A DNA stretch of 64,000 nucleotides from an uncultured Nodularia sp. (GTDB lineage Bacteria > Cyanobacteriota > Cyanobacteriia > Cyanobacteriales > Nostocaceae). Position numbers and translations under genes: made by a program. The notes under the pieces are model-generated. The model was given only the letters and a program-made list of their open reading frames with translations, had not been told where the DNA came from and did no database searches. This document shows, piece after piece, positions 36,327-46,295 of the stretch (its first letter is position 1; every line of letters begins with the position of its first letter). Location: NCBI GenBank assembly GCA_903911355.1, contig CAIWDD010000021.1:20924-84923 (forward strand), written 5' to 3'.

Positions 36327-38930
36327 TTATTGCATATTTTGCAACCCCATAGCAATCTTACTGTGTTTCTCAATTTGCCCCATAACTTGTTTCGCCCTTT
36401 GAATGACTACATCTGGTAAACCCGCTAAACGTCCAGCTTCAATACCATAGGACTTATCCGCCCCTCCGGGCTGAACTTGATGTAAAAAAATGATTTGGTC
36501 GGGTAACTCCTTGACGGTGACTTGATAATTAGCCACATTGGGGAGAATACTAGCCAATTCATTTAACTCATGATAGTGAGTGGCAAAAATTGTCCGCGAG
36601 CGAATTTCTGTAGCTATATATTCCGCTACGGCCCAAGCAATCGAAAGACCGTCAAAAGTTGCTGTTCCTCGGCCAATTTCATCTAATAATACCAGCGATC
36701 GCGCCGTGGCATGATTGAGAATATTGGCGGTTTCATTCATTTCTACCATAAAAGTAGATTGACCTGTAGCCAAATCATCCACCGCACCCACACGGGTAAA
36801 AATGCGATCGCATACTCCCAACTTCGCCAGGGTCGCTGGAACAAAACTCCCAATTTGCGCCATTAACTGAATTAACCCCACCTGACGCAAATAACAACTC
36901 TTACCACTTGCATTTGGTCCGGTGAGAATAACTAAATCTGGTTTTTCCTCTAGGTGCTGGGTGGTCTGTTCTCTTCCTAAGTGGGTGGAGTTGGGGACAA
37001 AAAACCCTGCGGGTAAAGACTGTTCGACTACGGGATGACGACCATCGACAATCATCATCTCCCGTCCCGAAATCATCTCTGGACGACAATAACCTTGTTG
37101 TACAGCTAACTCAGCTAAACCACATAATACATCCGCTGCAGCTACAGCACGGGAAACATTGCGAATTACCTCCGCTTGTTCTCCCACATCTTGGCGCAAC
37201 TCTACAAAAATCTCATATTCCAACTGGTTTAAATCATCCCGCGCTGTGAGTATGCGCGCTTCCCGTTCCTTCAGGTCTGGGGTGATGTAACGTTCCTCGT
37301 TGGTGAGGGTTTGCTTGCGGATATAATTATCAGGTACTTGGTCAGATTTAGACCGGGGAACACTAATATAATAACCAAAAGTTTTATTAAATCCTACCTT
37401 TAAGGTGGGGATTGCGGTTTTTGCTCGTTCGTCAACTTCTAAATTAGCAATCCATTTCTGGTCTGATTCTACCGTGGCTTTTCTCTGGTCCAACTGGGGA
37501 TTTATCCCCGGACGAATTAAGCCGCCTTCTTTAATATGTATGGGTGGTGATTCTACTATATGGGCGTGTAATTTTTGGGCTATTTCTCCCAAGACATCGG
37601 GGACTTTTTGTAAGGCTTTGAGAAAAGGCGATCGCGCATCGGCCACTAGGTGAGATAATTGGGGTAAGCGTGAGAGGGAATCGGCCAAAGCTGCTAAATC
37701 CTTAGCGTTAGCTGTTCCCGAAGCTGCCCTACCTGTCAGCCGTTCTAAGTCGTAAATTTGCCGTAACAATTGCCGCAAATCTTGACGCAGGGGTGTATTT
37801 TCCATCAATTCTTGGATGGTGTCTTGTCGCGCCCGAATGCCTTTACTATCAAGTAGTGGTTGCAATAACCACCGCCGCAAAGCCCGCCCCCCCATTGATG
37901 TGCTAGTTCTATCCAACGCCCACAGCAGGGAACCATGAAATGTACCATCCCGGACTGTTTGCGTAATCTCTAGGTTACGGCGAGTTTGATTATCTACAAT
38001 TAGGTAGTCAGTAATAGTATAAGTGCGTAACTTTTGCAGGGTAACGGGGTTGACTTTTTGCATATCTTCCACATATTCCAGCAGACCCCCAGCGGCCCGT
38101 ACCGCTAAAGGAAGATGATCACAACCGAGTCCTTCGAGCGATCGGATCTTAAATTTATGCAATAATTTTGCTCTAGCTTCACCTTGGGCAAAGGGAGCCT
38201 GCGATCGCAGGCTATAACAAAATGATGGTGGTAAACATTGGGGAAGATGAGGCGAAGTTTCTCCGGGACGCAACAAGCTCCCTAAATCCGGGGCGTTAGT
38301 GGGAACCACCACCTCTGAGGGTTGCAACCGCATTAATTCCTGGGTGAGGTGTTCTAAATCACTCCCCTGAGTTGTGAGGAATTCCCCTGTGGAGATATCT
38401 GCATAAGCTAAACCCCAATGATTTACAGCAATTACCACGGCAGCTAAGTAATTATTGCGATGCGTATTTAACATTCCCTCTTCTAGCAAAGTCCCCGGTG
38501 TGAGGATACGGGTGACTTCACGCTTCACCAAACCCACTGCTTCCGATGCGTCTTCTACTTGGTCGCAAATTACCACCGCATAGCCTTTTTCTACTAACTG
38601 GGTGGTGTAGCGTTCCCAGGCGTGATGCGGTACACCAGTCATGGCTACGCGACCAACTTCGCCACCGTGTTTACTCGTCAGTACCAGTTCCAATTCTCTG
38701 GAGACTGTTACAGCGTCTTGGAAGAAAGTTTCAAAAAAATCTCCTACCCGATACAGCAGCAAAGCATGAGGATATTTATCCTTCATTTCTACATAGTGCT
38801 GGTACATCTTACTCAGCTTACTGCGGTCTGCTAATTGAGTATCAATCAGAGGCGCTGCAGGGTTATGGGGTTCCGTTAGTTGAGTGTCAGAATCAGAAGC
38901 AGTCATAGATGGTAGGTTATGCACGGACAT
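36327..38930 (-). CDS. mutS: DNA mismatch repair protein MutS
   Basis: MutS recognises mismatches and starts repair. The 867-residue protein has the N-terminal mismatch-binding domain with the [14 protein letters not shown] motif (the usual GxFYE-type Phe-x-Glu is present as F-F-E), connector, clamp, and the C-terminal ATPase. The Walker A reads [13 protein letters not shown], the signature region [14 protein letters not shown], Walker [17 protein letters not shown], and ATHYHEL closes it. The ATG at 38930 or an internal ATG 8 codons later are both possible. Length is normal. Confidence 0.96.
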   Translation of the reverse strand: MSVHNLPSMTASDSDTQLTEPHNPAAPLIDTQLADRSKLSKMYQHYVEMKDKYPHALLLYRVGDFFETFFQDAVTVSRELELVLTSKHGGEVGRVAMTGVPHHAWERYTTQLVEKGYAVVICDQVEDASEAVGLVKREVTRILTPGTLLEEGMLNTHRNNYLAAVVIAVNHWGLAYADISTGEFLTTQGSDLEHLTQELMRLQPSEVVVPTNAPDLGSLLRPGETSPHLPQCLPPSFCYSLRSQAPFAQGEARAKLLHKFKIRSLEGLGCDHLPLAVRAAGGLLEYVEDMQKVNPVTLQKLRTYTITDYLIVDNQTRRNLEITQTVRDGTFHGSLLWALDRTSTSMGGRALRRWLLQPLLDSKGIRARQDTIQELMENTPLRQDLRQLLRQIYDLERLTGRAASGTANAKDLAALADSLSRLPQLSHLVADARSPFLKALQKVPDVLGEIAQKLHAHIVESPPIHIKEGGLIRPGINPQLDQRKATVESDQKWIANLEVDERAKTAIPTLKVGFNKTFGYYISVPRSKSDQVPDNYIRKQTLTNEERYITPDLKEREARILTARDDLNQLEYEIFVELRQDVGEQAEVIRNVSRAVAAADVLCGLAELAVQQGYCRPEMISGREMMIVDGRHPVVEQSLPAGFFVPNSTHLGREQTTQHLEEKPDLVILTGPNASGKSCYLRQVGLIQLMAQIGSFVPATLAKLGVCDRIFTRVGAVDDLATGQSTFMVEMNETANILNHATARSLVLLDEIGRGTATFDGLSIAWAVAEYIATEIRSRTIFATHYHELNELASILPNVANYQVTVKELPDQIIFLHQVQPGGADKSYGIEAGRLAGLPDVVIQRAKQVMGQIEKHSKIAMGLQNMQ

Positions 38931-39024
38931 TCCACAATATTTGATGATAACCTGATGTGGAGTTTAAGAGGCGATGGCTCAAACTTTTGTGATGTTTTCC
39001 GCCCATCTCAGCTGCACAAAAAGC

Positions 39025-39053
39025 CAGTAGATAGAATAATTCTATCTTACTGA
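39025..39053 (-). terminator. hairpin after the PhoD-like gene
   Basis: An imperfect palindrome with a core GATAGAAT/ATTCTATC (39030-39037 and 39039-39046), extended by CAGTA/TACTG with a bulge, lies 27 bases downstream of the phosphatase stop. It is a plausible terminator without a long T-run. Confidence 0.45.
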
Positions 39054-39079
39054 CTCAATTAAGCTCAGGTCTCCAAAAC

Positions 39080-40690
39080 TTACGCTTCTGGTGGTAAGTC
39101 CTGGCTATAAATAATTTCCCCTGCTAAATTACGCAGTGATACTGTCATCACCTTAGTATTAGCATCAATTTTCACTCCACCAAAGAATTGTAAACCTTCA
39201 GTGGGGGGTCGATTTGGACGCATACCTGGAGGATTGCTTTGAAATATCAATTGTGGACCAAAGGTATTGTCTAATTGTCCCGGTCCGAATGTCCCAGAAT
39301 TGAGAGGTCCGGCGACAAACTCCCAAAAAGGCTTAAAGTCTTGAAATACCGCCTGATTGGGGTCATAATAGTGGGCTGCGGCATAATGTACGTCAGCAGT
39401 TATCCAAACAACATTTTTAATGTTTCTGCGTTTGATAAATCGCAGTAATTCAACCAACTCTAATTCCCTTCCGGAGGCTTTACCATTATCTGCGTTAGCC
39501 CAAGCCTCAAAAGCAGTAGGACCGTCTCGCACTATTAGCCCTAAAGGCATATCACTGGAAATTACTTTCCATGTAGCTTTTGATTTAAGTAGTTGCACCT
39601 TCAACCATTCCAGTTGTGATTGGCCCAGCATATCTGTTTCTGGACTTTTTGCTGGCTGAACATTCCCGGTATTTGGTCCGCGATAAGTGCGCTCGTCTAT
39701 CATGAAAATGTCAAGTAATGGGCCATATTGGAAAGAACGATAAATTTCTGACCGGTCAGCACCATATCTTGACCTATATTTCATGGGCATATACTCAAAA
39801 AATGCTTGTCTTGCCCTTTCTACTAGCAAGTTAACATCCTTAACAGTATAGCGATCATCAGTCAAAAATTCCCCAGGATACCAGTTGTTTACAGCTTCGT
39901 GATCATCCCATTGGGCTAACATCGGTACTTGGGCGTTAAAACGCTTCACATTTTCATCTAGCAAGTTGTATTGAAAATTACCACGAAATTCTTGTAGGGT
40001 TTCTGCTACCTTTGACTTTTCTTCTGTGACGATGTTCCGCCAAATACTACCATCATCTAGTGTTCTTTCTGCTACAAGTGGGTTATCGGCGTAAATCGTA
40101 TCCCCGCAATGGATGAAAAAGTCAGGATTTAACTGACGCATTTGTTCATAAATTGTCATCCCACCCAAATCGGGATTAATCCCCCAGCCTTGACCGGCGG
40201 TATCTCCACCCCACACAAAGAAAATATCCCTTCCGGTTCTGGAAGGAGTGCGAAAAGTACCGCTGACAGGTTCACTTTGGATGCGTGGATTGTCTAAGTC
40301 TTGGAAAATTACCCGGTAAAATATTTGCTGGTCTGGGGGTAAGTTCTTGAGAACATATCTGGCTGTAAAATCCTGTTCCTGTGAAGTACGTTCACCAAAA
40401 ACACGTCCTAGTCTGTTAAAGGATTCACTGGTAGAGTATTCAATCACCATTCGTGCAGGGCGATCGCTCCGACTCCAAATCACAATACTATTACCACTTA
40501 TATCCCCAGTAGCAACACCATAGGGTATGGTAGGACGCATACTTTCAGATGTAATAATTCCCGGCGCTTGTCCAAATACTTGTGAATTTGATACAATATT
40601 TGTGGTGATAATACCACCTGCTGTTACAGCAGAACTAAGTAAAAACTGCCGACGATTTAACCTTAATGGGTTATGAGATTTTATGCTCAT
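39080..40690 (-). CDS. PhoD-like alkaline phosphatase, Tat-exported
   Basis: Metal-dependent phosphomonoesterase/diesterase of the PhoD family, 536 residues from the ATG at 40690, which has GAGGGGG just upstream. The N-terminus carries a Tat signal (NRRQFLLSSAVTAGG), so it folds before export to the periplasm. PhoD features include FVWGGDTAGQ, FIHCGDTIYAD, AQWDDHEAVNNW and VWITADVHYAAAH, which supply the Fe/Ca ligands. The enzyme would release phosphate from organic esters. A possible Pho-box lies upstream at 40763-40781. Confidence 0.92.
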   Translation of the reverse strand: MSIKSHNPLRLNRRQFLLSSAVTAGGIITTNIVSNSQVFGQAPGIITSESMRPTIPYGVATGDISGNSIVIWSRSDRPARMVIEYSTSESFNRLGRVFGERTSQEQDFTARYVLKNLPPDQQIFYRVIFQDLDNPRIQSEPVSGTFRTPSRTGRDIFFVWGGDTAGQGWGINPDLGGMTIYEQMRQLNPDFFIHCGDTIYADNPLVAERTLDDGSIWRNIVTEEKSKVAETLQEFRGNFQYNLLDENVKRFNAQVPMLAQWDDHEAVNNWYPGEFLTDDRYTVKDVNLLVERARQAFFEYMPMKYRSRYGADRSEIYRSFQYGPLLDIFMIDERTYRGPNTGNVQPAKSPETDMLGQSQLEWLKVQLLKSKATWKVISSDMPLGLIVRDGPTAFEAWANADNGKASGRELELVELLRFIKRRNIKNVVWITADVHYAAAHYYDPNQAVFQDFKPFWEFVAGPLNSGTFGPGQLDNTFGPQLIFQSNPPGMRPNRPPTEGLQFFGGVKIDANTKVMTVSLRNLAGEIIYSQDLPPEA

Positions 40691-40762
40691 GAATAGCCCC
40701 CTCAAGCAAAGTCTTACAAAATAGTTAACTACTAAATCTTGTAATCCTAATAAGTAAAGCTT

Positions 40763-40781
40763 GAGTTATCCCAAGGTTAAT
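40763..40781 (-). promoter_or_regulatory. weak Pho-box-like repeat upstream of phoD-like gene
   Basis: On the minus strand ATTAACCT, three bases, GATAACTC. The first unit fits the Pho-box unit at seven of eight positions, the second at five. It lies 73-91 bases before the phosphatase start, a sensible place, but the match is partial. Confidence 0.3.
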
Positions 40782-40882
40782 TAAAACTAGTTTTTTAGAT
40801 CACTTTGGCAAAAACCTCACCCTAGGTTCCGGAGACATTTCTACTTAGTTAGGAGATGGAAAGCATTGCTTACAGGAGAAAA

Positions 40883-41098
40883 ATGGAAATAGATAAAACC
40901 AAAATCATATCAGCGGTAAACTTGGAATCACAAGCAGAGGCGGAACTAGAACAGAAGCTGCGGGAACTCAAGTTTAGACAAGAACTTAGAAAAGATTGGA
41001 TTTTATTTATTGTCAGGGATGTTGTTATTTTTTCTGGGGCGATCGCCTTCGTGTTTGCTATCTGTGGCTATTCTCTGTTCATTCTGATTAATAGGTAA
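40883..41098 (+). CDS. small membrane protein, unknown
   Basis: A 71-residue protein of unknown function. The first 45 residues are charged and probably helical (AEAELEQKLRELKFRQELRKDW). One membrane segment follows (about 46-68, IVRDVVIFSGAIAFVFAICGYSLFILI). I choose the ATG at 40883 because GGAG stands 6 bases before it, whereas the ATG at 40856 directly abuts its AGGAG. It lies alone between two minus-strand genes. No family is recognised. Confidence 0.6.
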   Translation: MEIDKTKIISAVNLESQAEAELEQKLRELKFRQELRKDWILFIVRDVVIFSGAIAFVFAICGYSLFILINR

Positions 41099-41128
41099 GA
41101 TGAACTACCATCACCCGCAAGGTCACTA

Positions 41129-42763
41129 TCAAAAATTATAGCCAATCCCCAGGAGCAAACCCACATCAGTACGATCTAAAAATGCTGCATTTGCAGTACC
41201 CGTGACAGTAAAGCGATCGCCTATAGGCACATCCACACCACCAGTTAATAATAAACCAACGTCAGAACCGCTTCCAGTTTCAACAGCTACCCCAGCCCCT
41301 AAAAAAGGAGATATTGATATTTGTTCTCCATTTAGGGGATCTGCGAAACGGGGAGCAAAATCTAAAGTTACGGGAACCAAAAACAGTGTATCGCCCCCAA
41401 ATATCACCGCTGGTCGCACGGAGATAGTATTAGTCAGCCCAATTTTGCTGATTAATCCATAGTTACTTTCACTGAGAGTGGAATTACCCCCTATACCGAT
41501 GTTACCAGCAACACCAACATAACTAGACCCTCCACGAGTACCTGTACCTGGTTCCATAGCAACAGTAGTTGCTGCTGGTGGCGATTGACTGACTCCCAGG
41601 TTAGGTGGTATGAGTACCTTATTAATTACATGAATCACACCATTACTCGCCTGTACGTTGGGCTGGATAACATCCGCATCATTCACCGCAATTTGATTAG
41701 TAGCTCTATTTACCTGAATATTTACAGGTACATCCTCAAAGGTGATTAATTCTCCCGATGAGAGTTGATTAGCGGTTACTTCCCCAGGAACCACATGATA
41801 TCTCAAAATCTCAATCAATAATTCTCTATTCTCCGGTTGCTGCAACTCTTCTAGAGTCCCAGCTGGTAAAGCTGCAAATGCCTGATCCGTGGGAGCAAAC
41901 ACTGTATAGGGTCCGGCTTGCTGCAGAATACCTGCTAAATTTGCTGTTTGCAATAAAGAAGTCAAGCTTGTAAAAGTGTCACTCGATGCGGCAATAGAAA
42001 CAATATCTTGACTTTGAGTTTGTTCGGTAGCCCCAACTATATACTTAGTGGCTACAAGGTTGCTAGCTAGGGGTTGCATTTGTCCCTGTCTAACTAAAGC
42101 TTGATATAAAATCGCCGACGCTTCAGCACGAGTTAAAGGATCTAGGGGGTTAAGTAGCTTAACATTGGGATAATTAACAACAATACTACCCTCCGTAGCT
42201 GCGGCAACATTATCTAGTGCATAGCTGGGGATTGCTGACGCATCTGTGTAGTAAGTATTGACTACGGCTAATGGATTCTCTCTAGTTTGTAAACCTAAAC
42301 CATTTGTTAAAGCAACTATGGCCTCAACTTTGCGAATTTGCTGATTTGGCAGAAATAAGTTTCCTGGATAACCTGACATAAATCCGGTTTCGTAGGCTTC
42401 CTGAATTGCAGAACCCGCCCAGAAGTTCCCAGGAACATCTGCAAAACCATCAGCACTTATTTGCCGAATTTGGTCTTGATTAAAAGCTTTTTGAATCATT
42501 GCTGCAAATTCAGCCCGACTCACCGGTTCATTGGGCCTAAAAGTACCATCTGGAAAACCAGATATAATGTTTCTTTGCGCTAAAGCTTGAATAAATGGAC
42601 TGGCCCAATACTGTGCACTAACATCAGACAAGTTAGCTGCTAAAGCAGGGGAGGGGGTCACACTGGTTTGAGCGGAAACTATCATGGGATTGATTGTAGC
42701 CAGTATGACTCCCAAGGACAACAAAGTTGCACCTGCTGATGACCAACGCCAGAAACTAATCAT
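41129..42763 (-). CDS. SLH-fasciclin-beta-barrel surface protein
   Basis: 544 residues from the ATG at 42763, preceded by GGAGG. Order: signal peptide (about 1-31, cleavage near VSAQT), three S-layer homology units (about 45-95, 106-155, 168-222; for example ISGFPDGTFRPNEPVSRAEFA), a fasciclin/FAS1 domain (about 250-385, with GPYTVFAPTDQAFAALP and the YHVVPG motif), and a Gly-rich C-terminal region (about 405-544) of alternating strands ending in GIGYNF. That terminal Phe is typical of outer-membrane barrels. The fusion suggests a link between peptidoglycan and outer membrane, by inference. Confidence 0.82.
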   Translation of the reverse strand: MISFWRWSSAGATLLSLGVILATINPMIVSAQTSVTPSPALAANLSDVSAQYWASPFIQALAQRNIISGFPDGTFRPNEPVSRAEFAAMIQKAFNQDQIRQISADGFADVPGNFWAGSAIQEAYETGFMSGYPGNLFLPNQQIRKVEAIVALTNGLGLQTRENPLAVVNTYYTDASAIPSYALDNVAAATEGSIVVNYPNVKLLNPLDPLTRAEASAILYQALVRQGQMQPLASNLVATKYIVGATEQTQSQDIVSIAASSDTFTSLTSLLQTANLAGILQQAGPYTVFAPTDQAFAALPAGTLEELQQPENRELLIEILRYHVVPGEVTANQLSSGELITFEDVPVNIQVNRATNQIAVNDADVIQPNVQASNGVIHVINKVLIPPNLGVSQSPPAATTVAMEPGTGTRGGSSYVGVAGNIGIGGNSTLSESNYGLISKIGLTNTISVRPAVIFGGDTLFLVPVTLDFAPRFADPLNGEQISISPFLGAGVAVETGSGSDVGLLLTGGVDVPIGDRFTVTGTANAAFLDRTDVGLLLGIGYNF

Positions 42764-43498
42764 GAAAATATCCTCCAAGAAAAAGTTGAAAATTATTTTA
42801 TGTAGATTCCTACTAGACACAGGAGTGTTTGGCTGATGTCAATATCTAAAGTACCAATGCAAACCTGAATGATTGAGAGTTATAACTTTTGAGGACATGA
42901 TCATTTTCTCCTCACCCTGATTAATTTATCTATGACTTGATAGCGGAGTCTTACCATAATACTGGGCATTTAATCGCCACTTTGCCAAAATTATCGCCCA
43001 ATGTCTCAATAGTATTGAAATAAATTATTGGACATAATGAATGTTCTCAGATTTAATTGAATTACACAACTAGCTTAAGGTGAAACTATTATTTTTTTTC
43101 TCTTCCTTTAGATAGTTGAGGAGAATCGAATACCTATTGATTAGGATGAATATATACAACTTAAGTATTTTTATTGAGGGCAATCTTATCTAAATTATTA
43201 CTCAGGACTGATCATGCTTTTAGATGCTGAATATCATCAAATCTCATATCTACCACAGATAAACACAGATGTTTTCCTACTTTATGGGACGGGGAATGCA
43301 ATAATGTAATATGCTGAATCTCTTGGTCTCATTAATTACACAAATTTAGGGCTTATATAGGGGCATAATATTTTGATACAAGACATAATTGGCGATAAAC
43401 TAATGACAGGCAAGACTCAATTTAGATAAGTACTAAATTCCCTCCCATTTGTATCACTTGCTTATATGGGGACAAAAAACTCAGTCTGAAGGGCGGTA
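42764..43498. other. 735-bp intergenic region
   Basis: AT-rich gap between the SLH protein gene (minus) and the MlaE gene (plus), with no open frame of note. A CACAGATAAACACAGATG stretch at about 43255 is a kind of dispersed motif also seen at about 1165, 27155 and 46180. Promoters for both genes should be here, but none is clear. Confidence 0.4.
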
Positions 43499-44272
43499 AT
43501 GCAAACTAAAAAAAAATTAGATCAATTATGGATAGTACGCTGCTTTGCCGCAGTTCTACTCTTTGGTCAGGTACTCCTGCATTTACTTCAAGGAAAAACT
43601 TACTACCGCAAAATTTTGCAACATATGGTGACCGCAGGGCCTGCTTCGGTGTCTCCAGTTGTCCTTGTTAGTGGTTTTGCTGGTATGATTTTTACTATTC
43701 AAACTGCTCGAGAATTAGTGAGATTTGGTGCATTAGATGCTGTGGGGGGGGCTTTCGCTTTGGCTTTTTGTCGAGAATTAGCGCCTCTTTTGACAGCTAG
43801 TATTATTGCTGGACAAGTAGGTTCTGCTTTTGCAGCGGAAATAGGTGCTATGGGAGTTACAGAGCAAATTGATGCACTTTATATGCTCAAAACAAATCCT
43901 ATTGATTACTTGGTGCTTCCTAGAGTAGTGGCTTGCATTTTGATGATGCCCATTATGATGGTTTTTGCTTTAGTTGTAGGCATCACTGGTGGGGTTTTTG
44001 CAGCATCCCAATTTTATCATGTTGACCCTGAAGCATTTTTAGAATCTGTCAGAACTTTTTTACAACCATCAGATTTACTTATAGTTTTAGTGAAGGGGCT
44101 GATTTTTGGTGCTATAGTCGCTATCAATGGTTGTAGTTGGGGACTAACTACTAAGGGAGGAGCAAAAGAAGTTGGAGAGTCGGCAACAACCGCAGTGGTC
44201 ACTACTTGGGTGTTAATTTTTATGATGGACTTTTTTCTCTCTTTGTTGATGTTTCATGAGCCTACAATTTAA
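43499..44272 (+). CDS. MlaE-family ABC transporter permease
   Basis: Integral membrane permease of the MlaE (Mce/Ttg2) lipid-transport family, 257 residues with five or six membrane segments. Family features are FAGMIFTIQTARELVRFG, the central FCRELAPLLTASIIAGQVGSAFAAEIGAMGVTEQIDAL, and the end FFLSLLMF. Such permeases move phospholipids between envelope membranes with an MlaF ATPase and an MlaD/Mce protein; neither is adjacent here. In cyanobacteria these subunits are often scattered. The ATG at 43499 follows AAGGGCGG. Confidence 0.9.
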   Translation: MQTKKKLDQLWIVRCFAAVLLFGQVLLHLLQGKTYYRKILQHMVTAGPASVSPVVLVSGFAGMIFTIQTARELVRFGALDAVGGAFALAFCRELAPLLTASIIAGQVGSAFAAEIGAMGVTEQIDALYMLKTNPIDYLVLPRVVACILMMPIMMVFALVVGITGGVFAASQFYHVDPEAFLESVRTFLQPSDLLIVLVKGLIFGAIVAINGCSWGLTTKGGAKEVGESATTAVVTTWVLIFMMDFFLSLLMFHEPTI

Positions 44273-44563
44273 TTGGAGTTGAAAATTAGATGAGCACTAG
44301 CTCATTTTAAATATGTATCAAATTTAACGTATATGTATTTGAATGCTAGTAGTTCTTTCAATTAAAATAATCATAAAAATTACTATTTAACGAGCCATCA
44401 ATAAATTTGATTGCTATATTGTACTAAATAAGCATTGCATCAGGAAAGTACAGAACCTCATCCCCTGTCCCCCTCTTGCTTAAAGAAGACTGGGTGAGGT
44501 GGAAAATTTTCCTTTGCAGGTTATTTAATTCACATTCCTAAGTAATCTGGTGAGGATACGGAA

Positions 44564-45295
44564 TTGGTGCGTAATGATTTACATGGCTTAGATATTAGTC
44601 ATACAGAATTGCAAAATTTGACTAATTTACCTGTTAAACAGCAATTAATTATTATTACCCAACCTTTAAGAACAATTGCTAAAAGCATTACAGATAAACT
44701 TAGGGGTTCCGAGGGAGCTACTGTAGTTTTTATCAGTTCTTCTATATTTGTTTTTGGTTATTTGCTCTTTGATATCCTGATTAAGCTGTTTGTTACTTGG
44801 ATCACAATTCCATCTTGGTTACTGTTAATAATATTGTGTTCTTGGGGTGGATGTGTCACACAGATTGTTTTCTATTTATTATGGCGGAGAAAAATTAAAA
44901 TACTTAATCAGAATATGACAAATTCTTTAGAAATACTTTTAAATGATGTTGATAGGTATAATGCTGTTATCAAAGCCATAGATATCAATGATCAAATAGA
45001 AGCAGCTGGTAATCCAGGAGTGGTTATTAGAGAAAGGGAAAAAGTTATCGCCGCCCTGAAGCTCACAAGAAATGATTTAATTCGGGCTTTGAAGACAGAG
45101 AGAATTTTAAGAGAAAATCAGAATTTTATTCTCAGAAATACAGAGTTATTTACCAATAATTTGGCGACTTTAACCGCAATGCAAGTTACAGAAGAAGCGA
45201 CAGAGCATGGTAGATTACTCAATGAAGCATTGCAAATTGCTTTAGATGTGCAACTGGAAATGAAAAGGCTGCAAAACCTGACCTCACACTCATGA
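44564..45295 (+). CDS. hypothetical membrane protein with coiled-coil tail
   Basis: I do not recognise this family. The 243-residue protein has two close membrane segments (about 53-76 and 79-105), then WRRK and a long, mostly helical region (about 110-240) rich in Leu, Glu, Asn and Lys, likely coiled coil. The start could be TTG at 44564 or GTG at 44567; a GAGGA site at 44552-44556 serves either. Base composition is AT-rich like its neighbours. It lies between MlaE and DUF1350 genes on the same strand but with sizeable gaps, so an operon is not evident. Confidence 0.6.
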   Translation: MVRNDLHGLDISHTELQNLTNLPVKQQLIIITQPLRTIAKSITDKLRGSEGATVVFISSSIFVFGYLLFDILIKLFVTWITIPSWLLLIILCSWGGCVTQIVFYLLWRRKIKILNQNMTNSLEILLNDVDRYNAVIKAIDINDQIEAAGNPGVVIREREKVIAALKLTRNDLIRALKTERILRENQNFILRNTELFTNNLATLTAMQVTEEATEHGRLLNEALQIALDVQLEMKRLQNLTSHS

Positions 45296-45373
45296 ATCTT
45301 GCTATGAAACTCCCCAGGACTGCAATCAACAGTCTAACATAAAGAGGTGTGAATTTAGCGATCGCCTATAGGT

Positions 45374-46141
45374 ATGGACTGGAAAGAAATTAGAGGTAAC
45401 TGGGTACTCATTCCCCCAAAGCCCATTGGTATCATCCATTTTCTCGGAGGTGCATTTGTGGCCACCGCACCCCATCTGACTTATCGCTGGTTACTAGAAC
45501 ATCTGGCTAACAAAGGATATGTGATTATTGCTACACCATTTATCAATACTTTAGATCATATTGCGATCGCCAAAACCGTACTGCTGAACTTTGAACGCAC
45601 CCTAGAAAGATTACAGGACTCTGGCTCCCTACGCCAGCTTTATCTGCCTACTTACGGATTAGGGCACAGTATGGGTTGTAAACTTCACTTACTCATTGGC
45701 AGTTTGCTACCTGTAGAACGTGCTGGAAATATTTTAATTTCCTTCAACAACTACGCTGCCAAAGAGGCCATCCCCTTAGTAGAGCAATTTAACTCTACTT
45801 TGCCCATTGAGTTTACCCCCTCACCAGTGGAAACCGACACAATTGTAAGACAGAGCTACAATATCCGCCGTAATTTATTAATAAAATTTAGCAACGATAC
45901 CATTGATCAATCAGCAGGTTTAAGTCAAATCTTACTAGACCGCTTTTCCCATATGGTGACAAAACAAACCTTACCAGGTACTCACACCACACCTTTAGGT
46001 CAAGATATCAAATGGCAAGCAGGAGGGTCATTTACTCCTTGGGATGCTTTAGGACAATGGTTTAAACAAGAAATTTACCGAGATTTAAACCAGCTAAAAC
46101 GCGCCATTCTCTTATGGTTAAACCCATTATCACCCCCATAG
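45374..46141 (+). CDS. DUF1350 family alpha/beta-hydrolase-like protein
   Basis: Cyanobacterial and plastid family DUF1350, 255 residues. The fold looks like an alpha/beta hydrolase: IIHFLGGAFVATAPHLTYRWLLEHLANKGYVIIATPF gives the first strands, and GLGHSMGCKLHLLIGS gives a nucleophile elbow with S99. The remaining triad residues are not obvious. No signal peptide. Substrate is unknown. The gene starts with ATG 9 bases after a GCGATCGC octamer. Confidence 0.82.
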   Translation: MDWKEIRGNWVLIPPKPIGIIHFLGGAFVATAPHLTYRWLLEHLANKGYVIIATPFINTLDHIAIAKTVLLNFERTLERLQDSGSLRQLYLPTYGLGHSMGCKLHLLIGSLLPVERAGNILISFNNYAAKEAIPLVEQFNSTLPIEFTPSPVETDTIVRQSYNIRRNLLIKFSNDTIDQSAGLSQILLDRFSHMVTKQTLPGTHTTPLGQDIKWQAGGSFTPWDALGQWFKQEIYRDLNQLKRAILLWLNPLSPP

Positions 46142-46295
46142 CATTTAAAAAACCCGAGTATATAAAAATTATCGGTGTTTATCTGTGTGCATCTGAGGTC
46201 AATTAATTCCTTCCTGATATCTTCCAACCAGGAGAAAACCCTGGGAGTATTGGCAAAATACCAAACCATGATCAAATTTCCAATTAGCATTATCC

